This document shows, piece by piece, positions 48,164 to 60,207 of a DNA stretch of 64,000 nt (its first letter is position 1; every line of letters starts with the position of its first letter). The stretch is from contig OY720344.1 of assembly GCA_963082975.1 (NCBI GenBank), forward strand, positions 73,250,546-73,314,545, given 5' to 3'. The stretch is from Labia minor. Its lineage: Eukaryota > Arthropoda > Insecta > Dermaptera > Spongiphoridae. The position numbers and the translations under genes are program-made. The notes under the pieces were generated by a model. That model worked only from the letters and a program-made list of their open reading frames with translations. It was not told the origin of the DNA and did no database searches.

Positions 48164-51100
48164 ATGGAAATTGCTAAATCACTGTTCGGCTCAAGACATG
48201 AAGGATATGCTGGAAAAGAGGATTATAATGTAATTTAAATTATTTTATTATTTTTTTTAAATTTAATTTAAAATGGAATACTTTAAATTAATTTTAAATG
48301 TTTAAAAAATTAAATTTAAAATATTTAATATATAATTAAATGTCAATAGTAATTATTTAATATAATATATTTATTTTATCTAGTATATTCAATTCAATTA
48401 CATTCCAGGACGTGGTAGAAACAGCTCTGTCTGAGGATGAGGCTGAAATGTCTTTAAATCTTGGTGGAGAAATTGCAGATGGAATCAGTTTATTAGCTGA
48501 TGGTGTAAGTCCTTCTCCTGGAGGACCATTTTCTGCTCTAACTCCATCAATGTGGCCACAAGATATTCTCACAAAACTTACACAACAACCTGATGATCCA
48601 AATTCACAGCCTGATTATAGGTCAGTTAAATATTAATTTTTTAAAAATTTATTCTAAGTTTCAATAGTGAAAAGGAAATAATTATAAAACATTTATAGAT
48701 AAATAGAGAACTCTATGTCTATTTTGCTGATATGATTTATATTATTATTTAGTTTATAAGAATTTATTATTATAATCATGTTGAGTCTGGAAGCTATACG
48801 TTTTTTCAAACTACATTAGATTCTTTGAAGAATCTTGTATATTTTTCATATATTTTTATAGGTTTGATGAATTTGGTTTTCGAGTAGAGGAAGAAGATGG
48901 CCCTGAACAGAGCTCTAATAAACTTCTAGGAATTCCATTTGTAGAAGATCCTCAACAAAGGTACAAATTTATTTTTTATAATTAATATCTTGCTTAACCA
49001 ACATTTTTTTTACTTAGATTGCAATGGATAGCACATCTAGAGTTTTCTCTCAATAAGGAAGTATGTGAACTCACCTGGGATCATGTAGAAGTAGTTCTCC
49101 CTAGAACAGAACGTTTGCGTACCATGGTTCATGCAGGAATTCCTCATTCCCTTCGACCTCAATTATGGATGAGACTTTCAGGTTTTATTGTTATCTTAAT
49201 TATTTTGATAAATATTTTCTGATGAAAAATTGATTAGAAAATAATTACATTTTTTCTATATACATATTTTATTTGTACTACTTTTGACTAATAGAAAAAA
49301 ATATTTTTTGAAAAGAGTATTTTCTTCTATCTGATGCTTGTGATAAGAATTTTTAAAAACGATATAAACAAATTTATTTTAATTTTTTAAAAGCATATTT
49401 TCAGAATATTTTCTTAATTTCTAAATATTTAAAAAAAAAATTAAAATAAATTTAAAAGAAGAAATAAAATTATAAAATGAAATCAACATCCAAATATTTC
49501 TTTTAATTATTTTCTTTTATAATTCAAAAATTTCTGTTTTAATTTTTTTTTTTAATCATAATGCTTATTTTTCTATATGTTAATTTAGGTGCTTTGAAAA
49601 AGAAATTAACCTCAGAAATTTCTTATAAAGAAATTGTCAAGGCTTCCAGTAATGACAATTTGATGACTTCAAAACAAATTGAAAAAGATTTACTTCGTAC
49701 AATGCCTGGTAATGCCTGTTTTAGTCATGCGTCTAGCACTGGTATTCCAAGGCTTCGGAGAGTTTTACGAGGCATTGCTTGGCTTTATCCTGATATTGGG
49801 TAACTTTATACATGTTTATTATATTAAAGATTATTATATTTATAAATTCATAATTATAAATTTTAGATATTGCCAAGGGACAGGCATGACAGCTGCTTCT
49901 TTGTTATTATTGATGGAGGAGGAAGATGCTTTTTGGATGTTAGCTGCAATTGTTGAAGATCTTTTACCTGCATCATATTATTCAGCTACACTTTTGGGTA
50001 TTAAGCACTTATCAAAAATTGTTTGTAATTAATTTAAAATATATTATAATAAACATCCTTTTTATTCAATTAAGGTATTCAAGCTGATCAACGAGTTTTA
50101 CGGACATTCGTTACCAGCCTACTTCCGGAAGTCGATCGAGTTCTTCTAGAGCATGATATTGAATTAAGTCTTATTACCCTTCACTGGTTCCTTACTCTTT
50201 TTGCTTCCGTTGTACATATGAAAATCTTATTAAGAGTTTGGGATCTCTTCTTTTTTCATGGCTCCATTATTCTTTTTCAAATCACATTGGGAATGCTCAA
50301 AATAAAAGGTATATGAAAAAAAAACGTTATAAAAATGATATTAACGATTAAATCCTTATTAATCTTTAATGTTTTTAAATAGAGCCTGATTTACAAAAGT
50401 TAGAAAATTCTGCTCAAATATTTAATGCTCTTTCTGATATTCCTGGATCTATTGATGATGTTGATCAACTTCTTAAGGTAATCGATGTTTGTTTTTTTTC
50501 TAGTTTACTTTTTTTAATATAATTAAATCATTTAATTTATATGGCACTAGAAAATTTAAAATTCCTTGACCGTAACTATTACATTTCTCCAACTATTCCA
50601 ACATTAACATTCGGTTCTTTTATATTTTTTCATAACTAACTTTATATTATTTTCAAATCATGGTAATTTTCCAATTTGTTTTCTCATAAATCATTATCTT
50701 TTTTCAAGTTAAATTTCCTGCTTATTAACCTTCTCGATGTATGTATAACTATATGAGGATGCATATAATTTTTCATTATGTATTCTTTTGTAATATCATA
50801 TATTATTTTATTTGAAAAAAACTCTAAATTTATTAATATTTTCTAAAGTCATGGACCAAGTCCCACATTCATTGATAATATAACTTGGAAAATAATAGTT
50901 TTATTGTATTTAAAATAGTTCTTTTTATTTCAGTTTTCCTTGGAGACTGCATCTTCACTTAATGATGTTTCTATTGAAACCCATCGAAGGCGTCATTTAG
51001 CATATCTAATGGCTGATCAAGGAGCTCTTGTAGGGAATCCAGAGGCCGCTAATAACCTCCCTAAACAACATTTAAGCAGGTAAAACTTTCAAATTTAAAT

Positions 51101-53224
51101 AGTTTTTAACTTTTTTTAAACACTTTTTCTAAACTTTTTTAGACGTCAAATGAAAAGATCTAAATCAATGCTTCAAATGATTCTGTTTGGAGACGAAACA
51201 AGTGCAGAAGATGCACGAGCAAAAAATATTCGACAAACAGGTAAATATTAAAATTAAGTAATTATTTGATATTAATATGAAAATTAATTAAATGTGTATT
51301 CATTATTACAATATTATTTTATTATTTTCAATTTTTTATTATATAAATATTGTTCTTATTGTTTTATTTATTTTATTTTTTAATTTTAGAATTATTAGTT
51401 GATCTTCGAGAAGCAATTCTTCAAGTAGCTCGCCACTTCTTGAGTGTTGAACCTGGTTTAGCAAAAAATATAGGACTTATCGCCGATTATTCCATGGAAA
51501 GTCATTCGCGAGATCATGAAAATTATGTCAGCGTCAGTAGAACTCGTCGTCGTAGAGCTAAAGCTGTTTTAGGTAAATAATAGAAAACGAAAGAAAAATA
51601 AATATTTTTGCTTACCTTAAATCCGCTTTATTCTTTTTTAAGATTTTGAACGACATGATGATGATGAACTTGGGTTCCGTAAAAATGATGTTATTGATAT
51701 AATTAGTCAAAAAGATGAACATTGCTGGGTTGGTGAATTAAATGGATTAAGAGGTAAATGGAATTTGAAAATATTAAATAAAAAATCATAATTAGTCATT
51801 TAGTTTGAATCGATCTTGAATTTAACTTGAATAAAAATATAGATACTATATAACACTTGGTGATACCTAGAGCCATATTGAAAAATTGACAATGTTTAAG
51901 AGCCAAATCGGAAAAAATTTTACTTTTTTTTTTTGGGCATGACTTTAAATTTTTTAATTGAGCCATAATAAACTCAAAAAGACCCACGGTTTGGCCACCA
52001 TGGCTATATAATATTATATTTTGAAATAACTAAAGTTTATTCAAAGTTTCTAATTAAAATAAATATAAATTGGTTATTTTAGGATGGTTTCCTGCAAAAT
52101 TTGTAGAATTACTTGATGAACGAAGTAAACTGTATTCGTGTGCGGGTGATGATGCAGTGACAGAAACTGTTACTGATCTAGTACGAGGTACTCTTTGTCC
52201 AGCAATTAAACAAATTCTTGAACATGGTATGCGCCGACCTAGTTTCCTAGGTAAGCTGTTGTTTAATAATAATTTATTTTAAAAAAATAACGATCTATTT
52301 AATATAAATTGAATTCTTTAAGGTGCACCATGTCATCCTTGGCAATTTATTGAAGAAGCAGCCTGTAAAGAAGTTGAACGAGATTTTAATTCTGTCTATT
52401 CCCGTTTAGTTCTTTGTAAAACTTATCGATTGGATGAAGATGGTAAAGTTCTGACACCCGAAGAGGTATCTATTATACTATTTCAGTCTAATTTAATTTT
52501 TCTTTTTTAATTTAATATTAAGTAAATTATTTTTTTAGTTGCTTTATCGATGTGTTCAAGCTGTTAATGCCTCACATGATACTGCTCATGCACAAATGGA
52601 TGTGAAATTACGAAGTTTAGTTTGTCTTGGACTTAATGAACAAGTTTTACATCTTTGGCTGGAAGTTCTTTGTTCTTGTTTAGAAGTTGTTAGGAAATGG
52701 TAAGAAATTTAATTACATTTCAAAAACATTCCAAGCCTCTTGATTAAAACAATGTAATTATATTTTTTAATAATTTTCAATTTGAATCTCTTTGCAAACA
52801 AAATATTTAATCATAAAACTATTCAGAGATTAAAATTTCAATTTATTATAAATTAAAACAATCATATCATTTCTTGCTTACAATAAATTAAAGTGTGTAA
52901 GCCACATATTTAAAAACTTTAGAGAATTATAAAATAAAAATATTTATTTATCTGTTTACTTATTATTAAAGAATATAATTTAATTTAATGTTTTATTAAC
53001 ACTTATATTTTCATCATAAATTATTTTTTAGGTATCAGCCTTGGAGTTATTTATATAGTCCTGGATGGGTCCAAATAAAATGCGAATTAAGGATCTTGTC
53101 GCAGTTTTCTTTTAATTTAAATCCTGATTGGGAGTTGCCTCCACGTCGGGAACAATCCCAACCTTTAAAAGATGGTGTTCGAGATATGCTTGTAAAACAT
53201 CATCTTTTTTCATGGGATCTTTAA
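48164..53224 (+). CDS. SGSM3: Small G protein signalling modulator 3 (RUN-TBC protein)
   Basis: Sixteen exons join in phase to 804 aa: 48164-48229, 48409-48620, 48862-48960, 49018-49181, 49589-49799, 49867-49997, 50075-50308, 50383-50477, 50934-51079, 51143-51240, 51390-51572, 51643-51753, 52083-52250, 52323-52465, 52539-52699 and 53032-53224. The TBC domain (about residues 165-370) starts at [16 protein letters not shown]. It has both catalytic fingers: IEKDLLR (Arg) and YCQGTG (Gln). An SH3 domain spans about 546-600 ([34 protein letters not shown]). A RUN domain follows to the C-terminus ([17 protein letters not shown], then [12 protein letters not shown]). Domain order and length match SGSM3/RUTBC3, a Rab-directed GAP-type modulator acting on membranes. 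The N-terminal 50 residues are an extension relative to the human protein. Intron 12 holds a hAT MITE fragment. Confidence 0.95.
51853..52002. mobile_element. hAT MITE fragment in an SGSM3 intron
   Basis: It shares AGAGCCATATTGAAAAAT and the preceding GGTGATACCTAG-type words with 24204-24595. The right end, inverted as CATGGTGGCCAAACC, is hAT-like. A target duplication (CTATATA-type flanks) is only approximate. Confidence 0.5.
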
Positions 53225-54336
53225 GACCTTAAATTCTTTTAAAAAAATGTAATTTATTTAAAGAAGTTATCATTTTATATTCATTCCAAATCAGATAATA
53301 GTATTACATATCTAATTATTAGCATCAATTGCTATTTTTATAAGAATCATTATTTGAATGGAAAATATCTATTAAAATTTTGGTCAATGTTGCTTAAAAG
53401 GGCCATAATGTCACTTTTATTTCCAATATATGTAAATTTGGCCTTACTACTTATCGATAGAAACATTCAATTATTTTTTTCTTATATATACTATCAATCC
53501 GATCCAATTAAAAAAAAATTAGTTGATTTTTCCAAAACAGCAGAGATTACACTTTTAGTAATATATGCCAATGTGCTCTTTTAATGTTATTATCTGATAT
53601 GAAAAGACTTAATTCTCTAAAGTGATAGATTTTAATGCCATTTGTTATATCTGTTAACTCTAATATTTTAAATTATTATAATTTTTATTAATTATTTAAT
53701 TAACAGATTTAACTCTATATATATCTTGTAATAATATATATTCCATAGATTTCATTTTATAAAATATATTTTACTATTTGCAAATTTCACTTATTGTACT
53801 TATAGTAAGGTAATCATGATTAGAATATGTGTATATTAATATTAATTTATTTATTAAAAAATATTTATTATTTATTATATATATATATATATATATTATA
53901 TATTTAATAAATGTTAAGCTCACTGAATGCCTGAGTCTTTGACTTAATATTCCTAATTATTATTTTTTTCTTTATAAAAATTCAAAATATATATTCTGAT
54001 TAAATAGGATCTCCTGGATCTAGCTAATTTGCAGACCTTTAAATTAGTTAAATGCCTATCACATACAATTTGCTATAAAATAATTTTTCAATTAAAAAAA
54101 AACTAGGATTTTTTAAATATTTAATAGAACTAATTGTATGACAAATAACTTATATTTCATTTTCTATTGAATACCTTTTCTATATAAATTATTTATAGTA
54201 CTTTTATTTAAACAAGATCTCATTTAATTTTTGAATGAAAATTTATATATTTAATTATCGTGCTTGTGGTTGGACATGCTCACAGAGCCCAGTGGGTTTG
54301 ATTGAACAAAACGGAGCATTACATAAATTTTTAAAA
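53225..54336. other. SGSM3 3' region, AT-rich
   Basis: This follows the SGSM3 stop and probably includes its 3' UTR; a TA microsatellite lies near 53876. The ORFs here have no recognisable domain and are not called. Confidence 0.4.
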
Positions 54337-54540
54337 ATTATTGTCTGCGGTTATTGAATAGATATTGATATAATATATAGCCTATGTTCAAATAGAGGAA
54401 TATAAGAATATTGTTATGTAATTTCATAGTAATCGGTTCAGCCATTTGTAAGTCTATAACGTCAGACATATAGACATGAAAAATTCTAAAGTCAATTTGG
54501 ATTCTACAGGTCATGAAACGTGAAGATATGCAAACATATG
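54337..54540 (+). repeat. Family C dispersed repeat copy 1
   Basis: It contains TGCGGTTATTGAATAGATAT, ATCGGTTCAGCCATTTG, TATAACGTCA, and GGTCATGAAACGTGAAGATA. Related copies are at about 59935-60140 (+), 62340-62600 (-) and 62880-63030 (+). No ORF is present. The 62340 copy also has a (GTCT)n array, so the architecture parallels families A and B. Confidence 0.55.
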
Positions 54541-55360
54541 CCCTAGAACAGAGGTTCTTAAACTGTGGTCCGCGGACCCCTGGGGGTCCGCGAAGACTTT
54601 ACTGAGGGTCCGCAAAGCCATCGTACAGGTGCATGAGAAAATGACGGAAATATGAAGGGATTAGATCAGAGGTTCTTAAACTGTGGTCCGCGAAGACTTT
54701 ACTGGGGGTCCGCAAAGCCATCGTACAGGTGCACGAGAAAATGACGGAAATATGAAGGGTTTAGATGGTTAACTTAAAATAGGAAGGGTTGGAGGAATGT
54801 GGTTGCTGCAACCAAGAACTTTCGAATTTAGTAACGTCAGAATGATAGAAAAAGAAAAATGTAGAGTTTTAGTAATTATACAAATTTATTTATTTAGAAT
54901 TCTTTAAATCAGAGTTTCTTAAACTGTGGTCCGCGGACCCCTGGGGGTTCGCGAAGCCATCGTACAGGTGCAAGAGAAAATGATGAGTCAGTTAAAACTT
55001 TATTTAATATAAAAGGAGCGATGGCATGGCTTTGTGAGGAAACAGAGATCAAATACCCAAATTCAACGAAATGTGCAAGAAAACTATTGCTACCGTTTCC
55101 ATCTTCATATTTAGCTGAATTTTCTTTCTTCAATATTATAATTTCTAATAAAATGTGTTCTACAATATGCAAAAAAATCGTTATTCACCAATCACTGTTA
55201 GAAATATTCAACATATATCCTTGTTCTTATGAGATCGTAAGCCAGAAATTAACTAATAAAATGATGTAAAGTACCTAAAGTTGGGATGGGGTCCGTCAAA
55301 AAAAATTTCTCCAAGTGGGGGTCCGCGGAGTACATAAGTTTAAGAACCTCTGCCCTAGAA
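54541..55360. mobile_element. Non-autonomous derivative of the inner hAT family, with three left ends
   Basis: The element is 54549-55352 with CCCTAGAA on both sides (54541-54548, 55353-55360). The left end CAGAGGTTCTTAAAC and the right end, inverted as CAGAGGTTCTTAAAC, are perfect inverses. Two further left-terminus copies lie inside (about 54667 and 54911). About 55122-55350 is nearly identical to 29395-29632 of the autonomous element, including CAATATTATAATTTCTAATA. The transposase is deleted. The region 54780-54840 inside it resembles 61655-61690. Confidence 0.88.
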
Positions 55361-55673
55361 CAGTGCTCCGCAACTGTTGTGCCTTAAAAGTGATACAGAT
55401 GTGACGCCGCGAACAAAGGGCACTTTTAGAAATCCGCATAATTTTATATGTAAGTTTATTGTCATTTCTATAAGTGTCATTTTTCTGAGGTTAATAATAC
55501 AAGCGCTTGTGTCACCTTTATATACGCGCCCTCGCGCAAACAAACTTAGTCAATTAATTTCTACCTACAAATCTACATATATATATATATATATTTCAAC
55601 TTTTGATATGCCGCAAAATTCTAGAAACAATTTTTGTGTGTCGTAGAAAAGGTAGCGGAGCACTGCCATAGAA
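55353..55673. mobile_element. hAT MITE sharing its target duplication with the neighbour
   Basis: The element is 55361-55665. The left end CAGTGCTCCGCAAC and the right end, inverted as CAGTGCTCCGCTAC, match at 13 of 14 positions. Flanks CCCTAGAA (55353-55360) and CCATAGAA (55666-55673) agree at 7 of 8. The left flank is also the right flank of the preceding element, so that element inserted into this one's target duplication. Confidence 0.85.
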
Positions 55674-56429
55674 AAATGAATAATAATGAAAAGCCATGAA
55701 AAAAATAAATAAACCAATTAATTTAAATTAATATTTTTATTGAATGCTTATATTTTAAGTTTATCTTTAGTTTTATATACGTTAAAAAAGTTAATTTTAT
55801 TTTAATAAAATGCCTCAAGTCTCCGACTTTAGATTTCCTTAAATTTCATTATAATAAAAATTATTCAATTAATGAATTATAATAAAAAAAGTATATCAAA
55901 ATGAATATCTATATAAAGTAATATTATACATTCAATTATAAAATATATAATAAAATAATTATATTAATTAATTTACTGATTAAATTAAAAAAAGAACATG
56001 AAGGTATTAATATACTAATTGAAATAAAATAAATGAAAAGCTTCTATATATACATAGTCTTTCAATAAATATTGAGTATTACTTTGGGGGTATAGGGGGC
56101 TGACTGCCGAAGGCGGTCTAATAAATACATATTTAAAGTAGATCAAAGAAAAGTTCTTATAAAACAGTAAGAAATGTTTTTAATGATACTGATTAATGAT
56201 TCGATTTTAAGTAAAAAAATATAATTATAAATTAATCTATTAAATTTGATTCAATAAAAAAAAAAAAATGTGATAAAAAGATATTGAAAATAAATTATTT
56301 TTATAATATTCAAGGATTTTTATAATAAATTACACATAATAAATTATTTTTTCATATTTTATTTAATAAATAAATAGATACAAGAAAGAATTTGAAGAGT
56401 GGTTGAAGAATTATTGTCTAGGAAGGAAT
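55674..56429. other. Intergenic and cuticle gene 3' region
   Basis: AT-rich DNA. On the minus strand, AATAAA-type signals near 56365 could serve the cuticle gene. A short GC-richer patch near 56085-56125 is unexplained. Confidence 0.35.
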
Positions 56430-58323
56430 TTACCAGGCGTAGGAAAGACCAAGACCGTTGGAGTAGGTCATGTGGGAGACAACGGGGGCAGCGGAGTAAG
56501 CGACTCCGAGGAGACCGTGTCCGGCAACGGCGGCGGTGGAGGTCTTGACGACACCAGCGGGGGCGGCGGCGTAAGCGACGGGGGCAGCATGGGCAATAGC
56601 TGGGGCGGCATAGGTGTGAGCGAGGGCTGGAGCAGCGTAGGTGTGGGCGTAGGCGGGGGCGGCATAGGTAGCAATGGGGGCATGGGCAATACCAACAGCA
56701 TCGTTGCTTACTCGGGTGTCATATTTGCGGACACTGGAGAAGGCGGTATCAACCTGGAAATCATCAATATATATATATTATTGAAGAAAGAATTTATATA
56801 ATTTTATTCTATTTATAATTATAAATTCTATTCTAGTTTCAATAATTTATTAAAAAAAAATTTTGTTTTATTGGATCTTGAGTTCTAAATACATATAAGG
56901 CAGATCACACATTTATTTATTTCCCCCCTCAAGTTATATATTATATTTTAAATTTTAATGAACTTGGGGAGTCTTTAATCTTCCTGCTCAATATTAGTAG
57001 TACAACATTTTATCACTGATTGTGAGTATACTCTTGAATAATTTTAGTTTATTTTTGAAGTTATATTTCTTTAAATTAATATATATATATTTATTAATCT
57101 TTTTTATAAATTTTTTTTTTAATTAATCAAAATATTTGATCTATTTTTATTTAAATGGTCAAATTTGTAAATAATTCGATTGTTTTTATTAGATATAATA
57201 GGTGGTTTAAATTGATTTAAAATAAAAAAAAAATATTAAATGTTAAGGCATTTCTTAATATATTTAAAGATTCTTATAAAAGTCCAATTTTTTGTTTTTC
57301 AATGATATAAAGTAAAAAAATAAGGAATTTTTTTTTGTGTATTTAATACAAGCAATGACTTATTTTTTCTAAATATTTTATTTATTTTAAAATCCTCAAA
57401 TTTATTTAAAATTTATTTCTATTAAAATTTCACTAATTAATAGATAATGTAAAAAAAGGCAAACATTTTTTATATTATGGATTAGTAAATAAATACCTGT
57501 TTGGCATAAGTGCTGACGGCGTGGTTTCCATCAAGAGATCGGACCACACTTTGTTGGGAGGCTCCGATGGCGGGAGCGTGGACGGCCACGGGGGCAGCAT
57601 AAGCAGAGTATGCAGGGGCGCCGATGATTCCGGCGTTGGCAGCAGCCACGGCGCAGAGGAGGATAACAATCTTAAATGAAATATTATTATTATTATAACA
57701 AATTAATGCACAACTATAATTTAAAATTACAGACCTTCAAATTTTGGTAATGGATTAGATAATGGATTAAATTTTTAAATAATAATTCAAGAATAATTTC
57801 AAGTTAAAAATTTTTTTTATTATTGTCATAAATTTAAAATTTTTCATGTCAAACTCTGCCTCTTAATCTGTGTTAACCATTTTTTCAATTTTAAAGATAA
57901 AATTCAAATTGACTAAACTCTTTCAAAGAGAATTTTATTTAACAACTGCTATTTGATCAACTTATATATATTAAATAGTAATTTAAAAAAACTAAGAATT
58001 AACAATATTTTAAACTGTTATTAATTTTATTTATGTTGTTTATGATTTTGGCCGTAAAATTTTAAAGTTAAATTAAAGGATAACTACAAAATAATAGTTG
58101 TATAATACAAATTAAAATAAAAATAAATAAAAATTTTAAACTAATAAATAAATGAATAAATAAAAAATATTACACCTATTATATAATACCTATACCTTTT
58201 AAGAATATAAAAATAAAATAAATTACTCAAATGAAAAGTTAATATTTTCTAGAACCGAATTAAATTATTGAAAATTGTTCTTTTTGATGGTAAATCTTCG
58301 AGAACACCCACCTTGAAGGCCAT
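56430..58323 (-). CDS. Secreted Ala/Pro/Tyr-rich cuticle protein
   Basis: Three minus-strand exons, 58323-58312, 57670-57497 and 56753-56430, join in phase 0 to 169 aa. Exon 1 encodes only MAFK; the intron interrupts the signal peptide, a layout common in arthropod cuticle genes. The signal peptide reads [18 protein letters not shown]. It is followed by an [17 protein letters not shown] stretch, a conserved-looking centre ([18 protein letters not shown], then [13 protein letters not shown]), tandem AHTYAAPA repeats and a Gly/Ser/Tyr tail ending YAW. There is no Rebers-Riddiford chitin-binding motif, so it belongs to a low-complexity cuticle class, most like chelicerate proteins named cuticle protein 16-type. 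Codons end mostly in C, in strong contrast to the AT-rich flanks and other genes here, suggesting high expression. It is a structural exoskeleton component by inference. Confidence 0.85.
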
Positions 58324-58344
58324 TGTAGTTTCTCGTTGAATGTC

Positions 58345-58390
58345 TGGTAACGAATGTCTAGTTAAAATTCAATCGCACATTATATACGTT
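58345..58390 (-). promoter_or_regulatory. TATA box and leader of the cuticle gene
   Basis: On the minus strand GTATATAATG (about 58378-58387) lies about 60 bp upstream of the ATG at 58323. That leaves a normal 25-30 bp to a start site near 58355 and a leader of about 30 nt. A TATA promoter fits a tightly timed, strongly expressed cuticle gene. The next 200 bp upstream (58400-58620) is clearly GC-richer than background and may hold control elements. Confidence 0.55.
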
Positions 58391-58619
58391 AAGCCTAACA
58401 ACCCCCCTTTCCCCGCCAAGGTCTTGGACGAAATCCCTTCCATCCGAAAGTTCTTGAGGAGTACAAAAATTACATCAGAGGCCATAGATTCATAGACCAC
58501 ACCTTCCCTACTATTTTACAAACAAATTTTGTCACTCCTATTAATTCACTGATCCAAATGATGGTGATTAATGGTAGCTCCAAGCAAATCCGGCTTGATT
58601 TTAACCTCAAGTCATAATA

Positions 58620-59322
58620 AAATAAAAAAAATCTTCAAATAATACAATTTAGATTTAAAATAATGAAATGAATAAATACAATAGATCACCTAAATTATAT
58701 TCATTTTAACTTTGAAGGTAGTGAAAAATAATTATGTATAATGCTCATTTTCTTAATTTATATATCCAAAATTAAATTATTTTTATATACTTATATATTA
58801 TTTTATAAAAATATTGAAATATTAAATTGTATTATTTTATTTTTAAATATTTTTAAGAATCTACTACATTCGATTTATAAGAAAAATAACTATTGAATAT
58901 TGGGTAACCAAGATTTAATTTAAAAATAATAAAAGGGAATAAATAAAATATTGCTAATATTTATAACCAAGTGATTATTTTTTTAAAAATTTCAATATCT
59001 ATAATAATTAATTTAAATTATAATAAGTTTGTTGGTATGAATTGGGATTATAACATTTAAGTTTTAATGCATAAATAACATTTTCTTTAAATGAAATATT
59101 TTGTGTTTTTTTTATAATTTTTCATTTTGAAATTTAATTAGAAAAATAGGAAATAAATTTATATTAAATAGAAAAAATAAAATAAAAATATATTTAAATT
59201 TAAATTCACAATCTTTTTTGTTCAATTCAAAAATTATAAAAAATGTTCTGATCCTGTCAATACAGTTTCACATTATTCAATCATAATTCAAATTTACATG
59301 GATTGTCTTTCAATCTAAATAG
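58620..59322. other. AT-rich intergenic, nothing recognised
   Basis: Very AT-rich sequence without ORF, repeat family or RNA signal that I can support. Confidence 0.3.
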
Positions 59323-59439
59323 ATCTTTCGTGATTTAATACAAGGTTTGGAAATGGAAGCTGGTTCAGAATCTTTTGATATGGCTGATATACTTTTCCGG
59401 AAAGTCGTGATTAATGAATGTTTGCCACTTTTGAGATAG
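59323..59439 (+). other. Orphan terminal-exon-like ORF
   Basis: After an AAATAG acceptor, 38 clean codons read IFRDLIQGLEMEAGSESF, then DMADILFRKVVINECLPLLR and TAG (59437-59439). The composition is that of an ordinary globular protein and stands out from the flanks. I do not recognise the family and find no partner exon nearby. It could be the last exon of an unseen gene, a retained pseudogene piece, or chance. Confidence 0.3.
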
Positions 59440-59559
59440 CTATTACATTTTATTTTTGGTTGTAAAAAATACTTATATTTATTGCATTTAAGGTATATAA
59501 TTAGAAGACAGGCTATTTAATCTAATCTTATTATGCTAGCTAAAATTGTATATATATAT

Positions 59560-59900
59560 ATATATATATATTTATTTATTATTACTATCAGATTTATCAG
59601 GGATATAATCCACAGAGCATCCTAAAATCACGTATTTTTGTGAGATTGTTTTCTCGACGTTTCGGCACCCATTTTCGCGCCATTTTCAAGAGATTATTTA
59701 GGTGGAAATATTTTTGGGATTCTGGGTCTTAGTCTGTGTGACCAAGGGTTAATATCGGGATTTTAGCTTGATAGGTTGGATGGTTTTGTACTCACTACGT
59801 TGCTGTGGTGCTCCAAAGAATCCTGGGCAATCCTGAGTCTGGCACAATAGTCCGAGGCTAACTGTAGTACGGACTCCAGTTATAGTTACAGATTATTTAC
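59560..59900 (-). repeat. Family E repeat, possible Penelope-like terminal region
   Basis: The minus strand reads CTCTTGAAAATGGCGCGAAA, then GGGTGCCGAAACGTCGAGAA. A GGC/GCC pair before CGAAACGTCGAG resembles the hammerhead-ribozyme-like segment known from Penelope-like element ends, here degenerate. A diverged relative is at 61400-61740. No reverse transcriptase is seen, so the class is tentative. Confidence 0.4.
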
Positions 59901-59934
59901 AATCTGTACAATTTTGAGTCTATATCGTCAAAAT

Positions 59935-60140
59935 TTCCCTACAGAAAGACTTAATTTCTGCGGTTATTGAATATATATCGAAAAAATAGAAGTATGTAAT
60001 TTGATCGAAATCGGTTCAGCCAATTTTGACTCTATAACGTCAAAATTTCCAGACAGAAAGTCACTTTTGGATTCTAGAGGCCATGAAACGCGAAGATATG
60101 CAAAAATTTTAAATTCACAGCAATGTGCAAAGAAAAACTT
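59935..60140 (+). repeat. Family C dispersed repeat copy 2
   Basis: It carries TTTCTGCGGTTATTGAATAT, GAAATCGGTTCAGCCAATTT, TATAACGTCA and GGCCATGAAACGCGAAGATA, colinear with 54337-54540. Confidence 0.55.
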
Positions 60141-60207
60141 ATTTATCTATATATACATATAAATAAATCAAATTTACGAAAATATATATATTTTATATCA
60201 ATAGGTA

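Noticed and set aside
53354-53584. 76-codon ORF downstream of SGSM3
   Set aside because: Lies in the probable 3' UTR; hydrophobic AT-rich translation without a domain.
56403-56801. Gly-rich + strand ORF of 132 codons
   Set aside because: It is antisense to exon 3 of the cuticle gene; its glycine runs are the complement of Ala/Pro codons.
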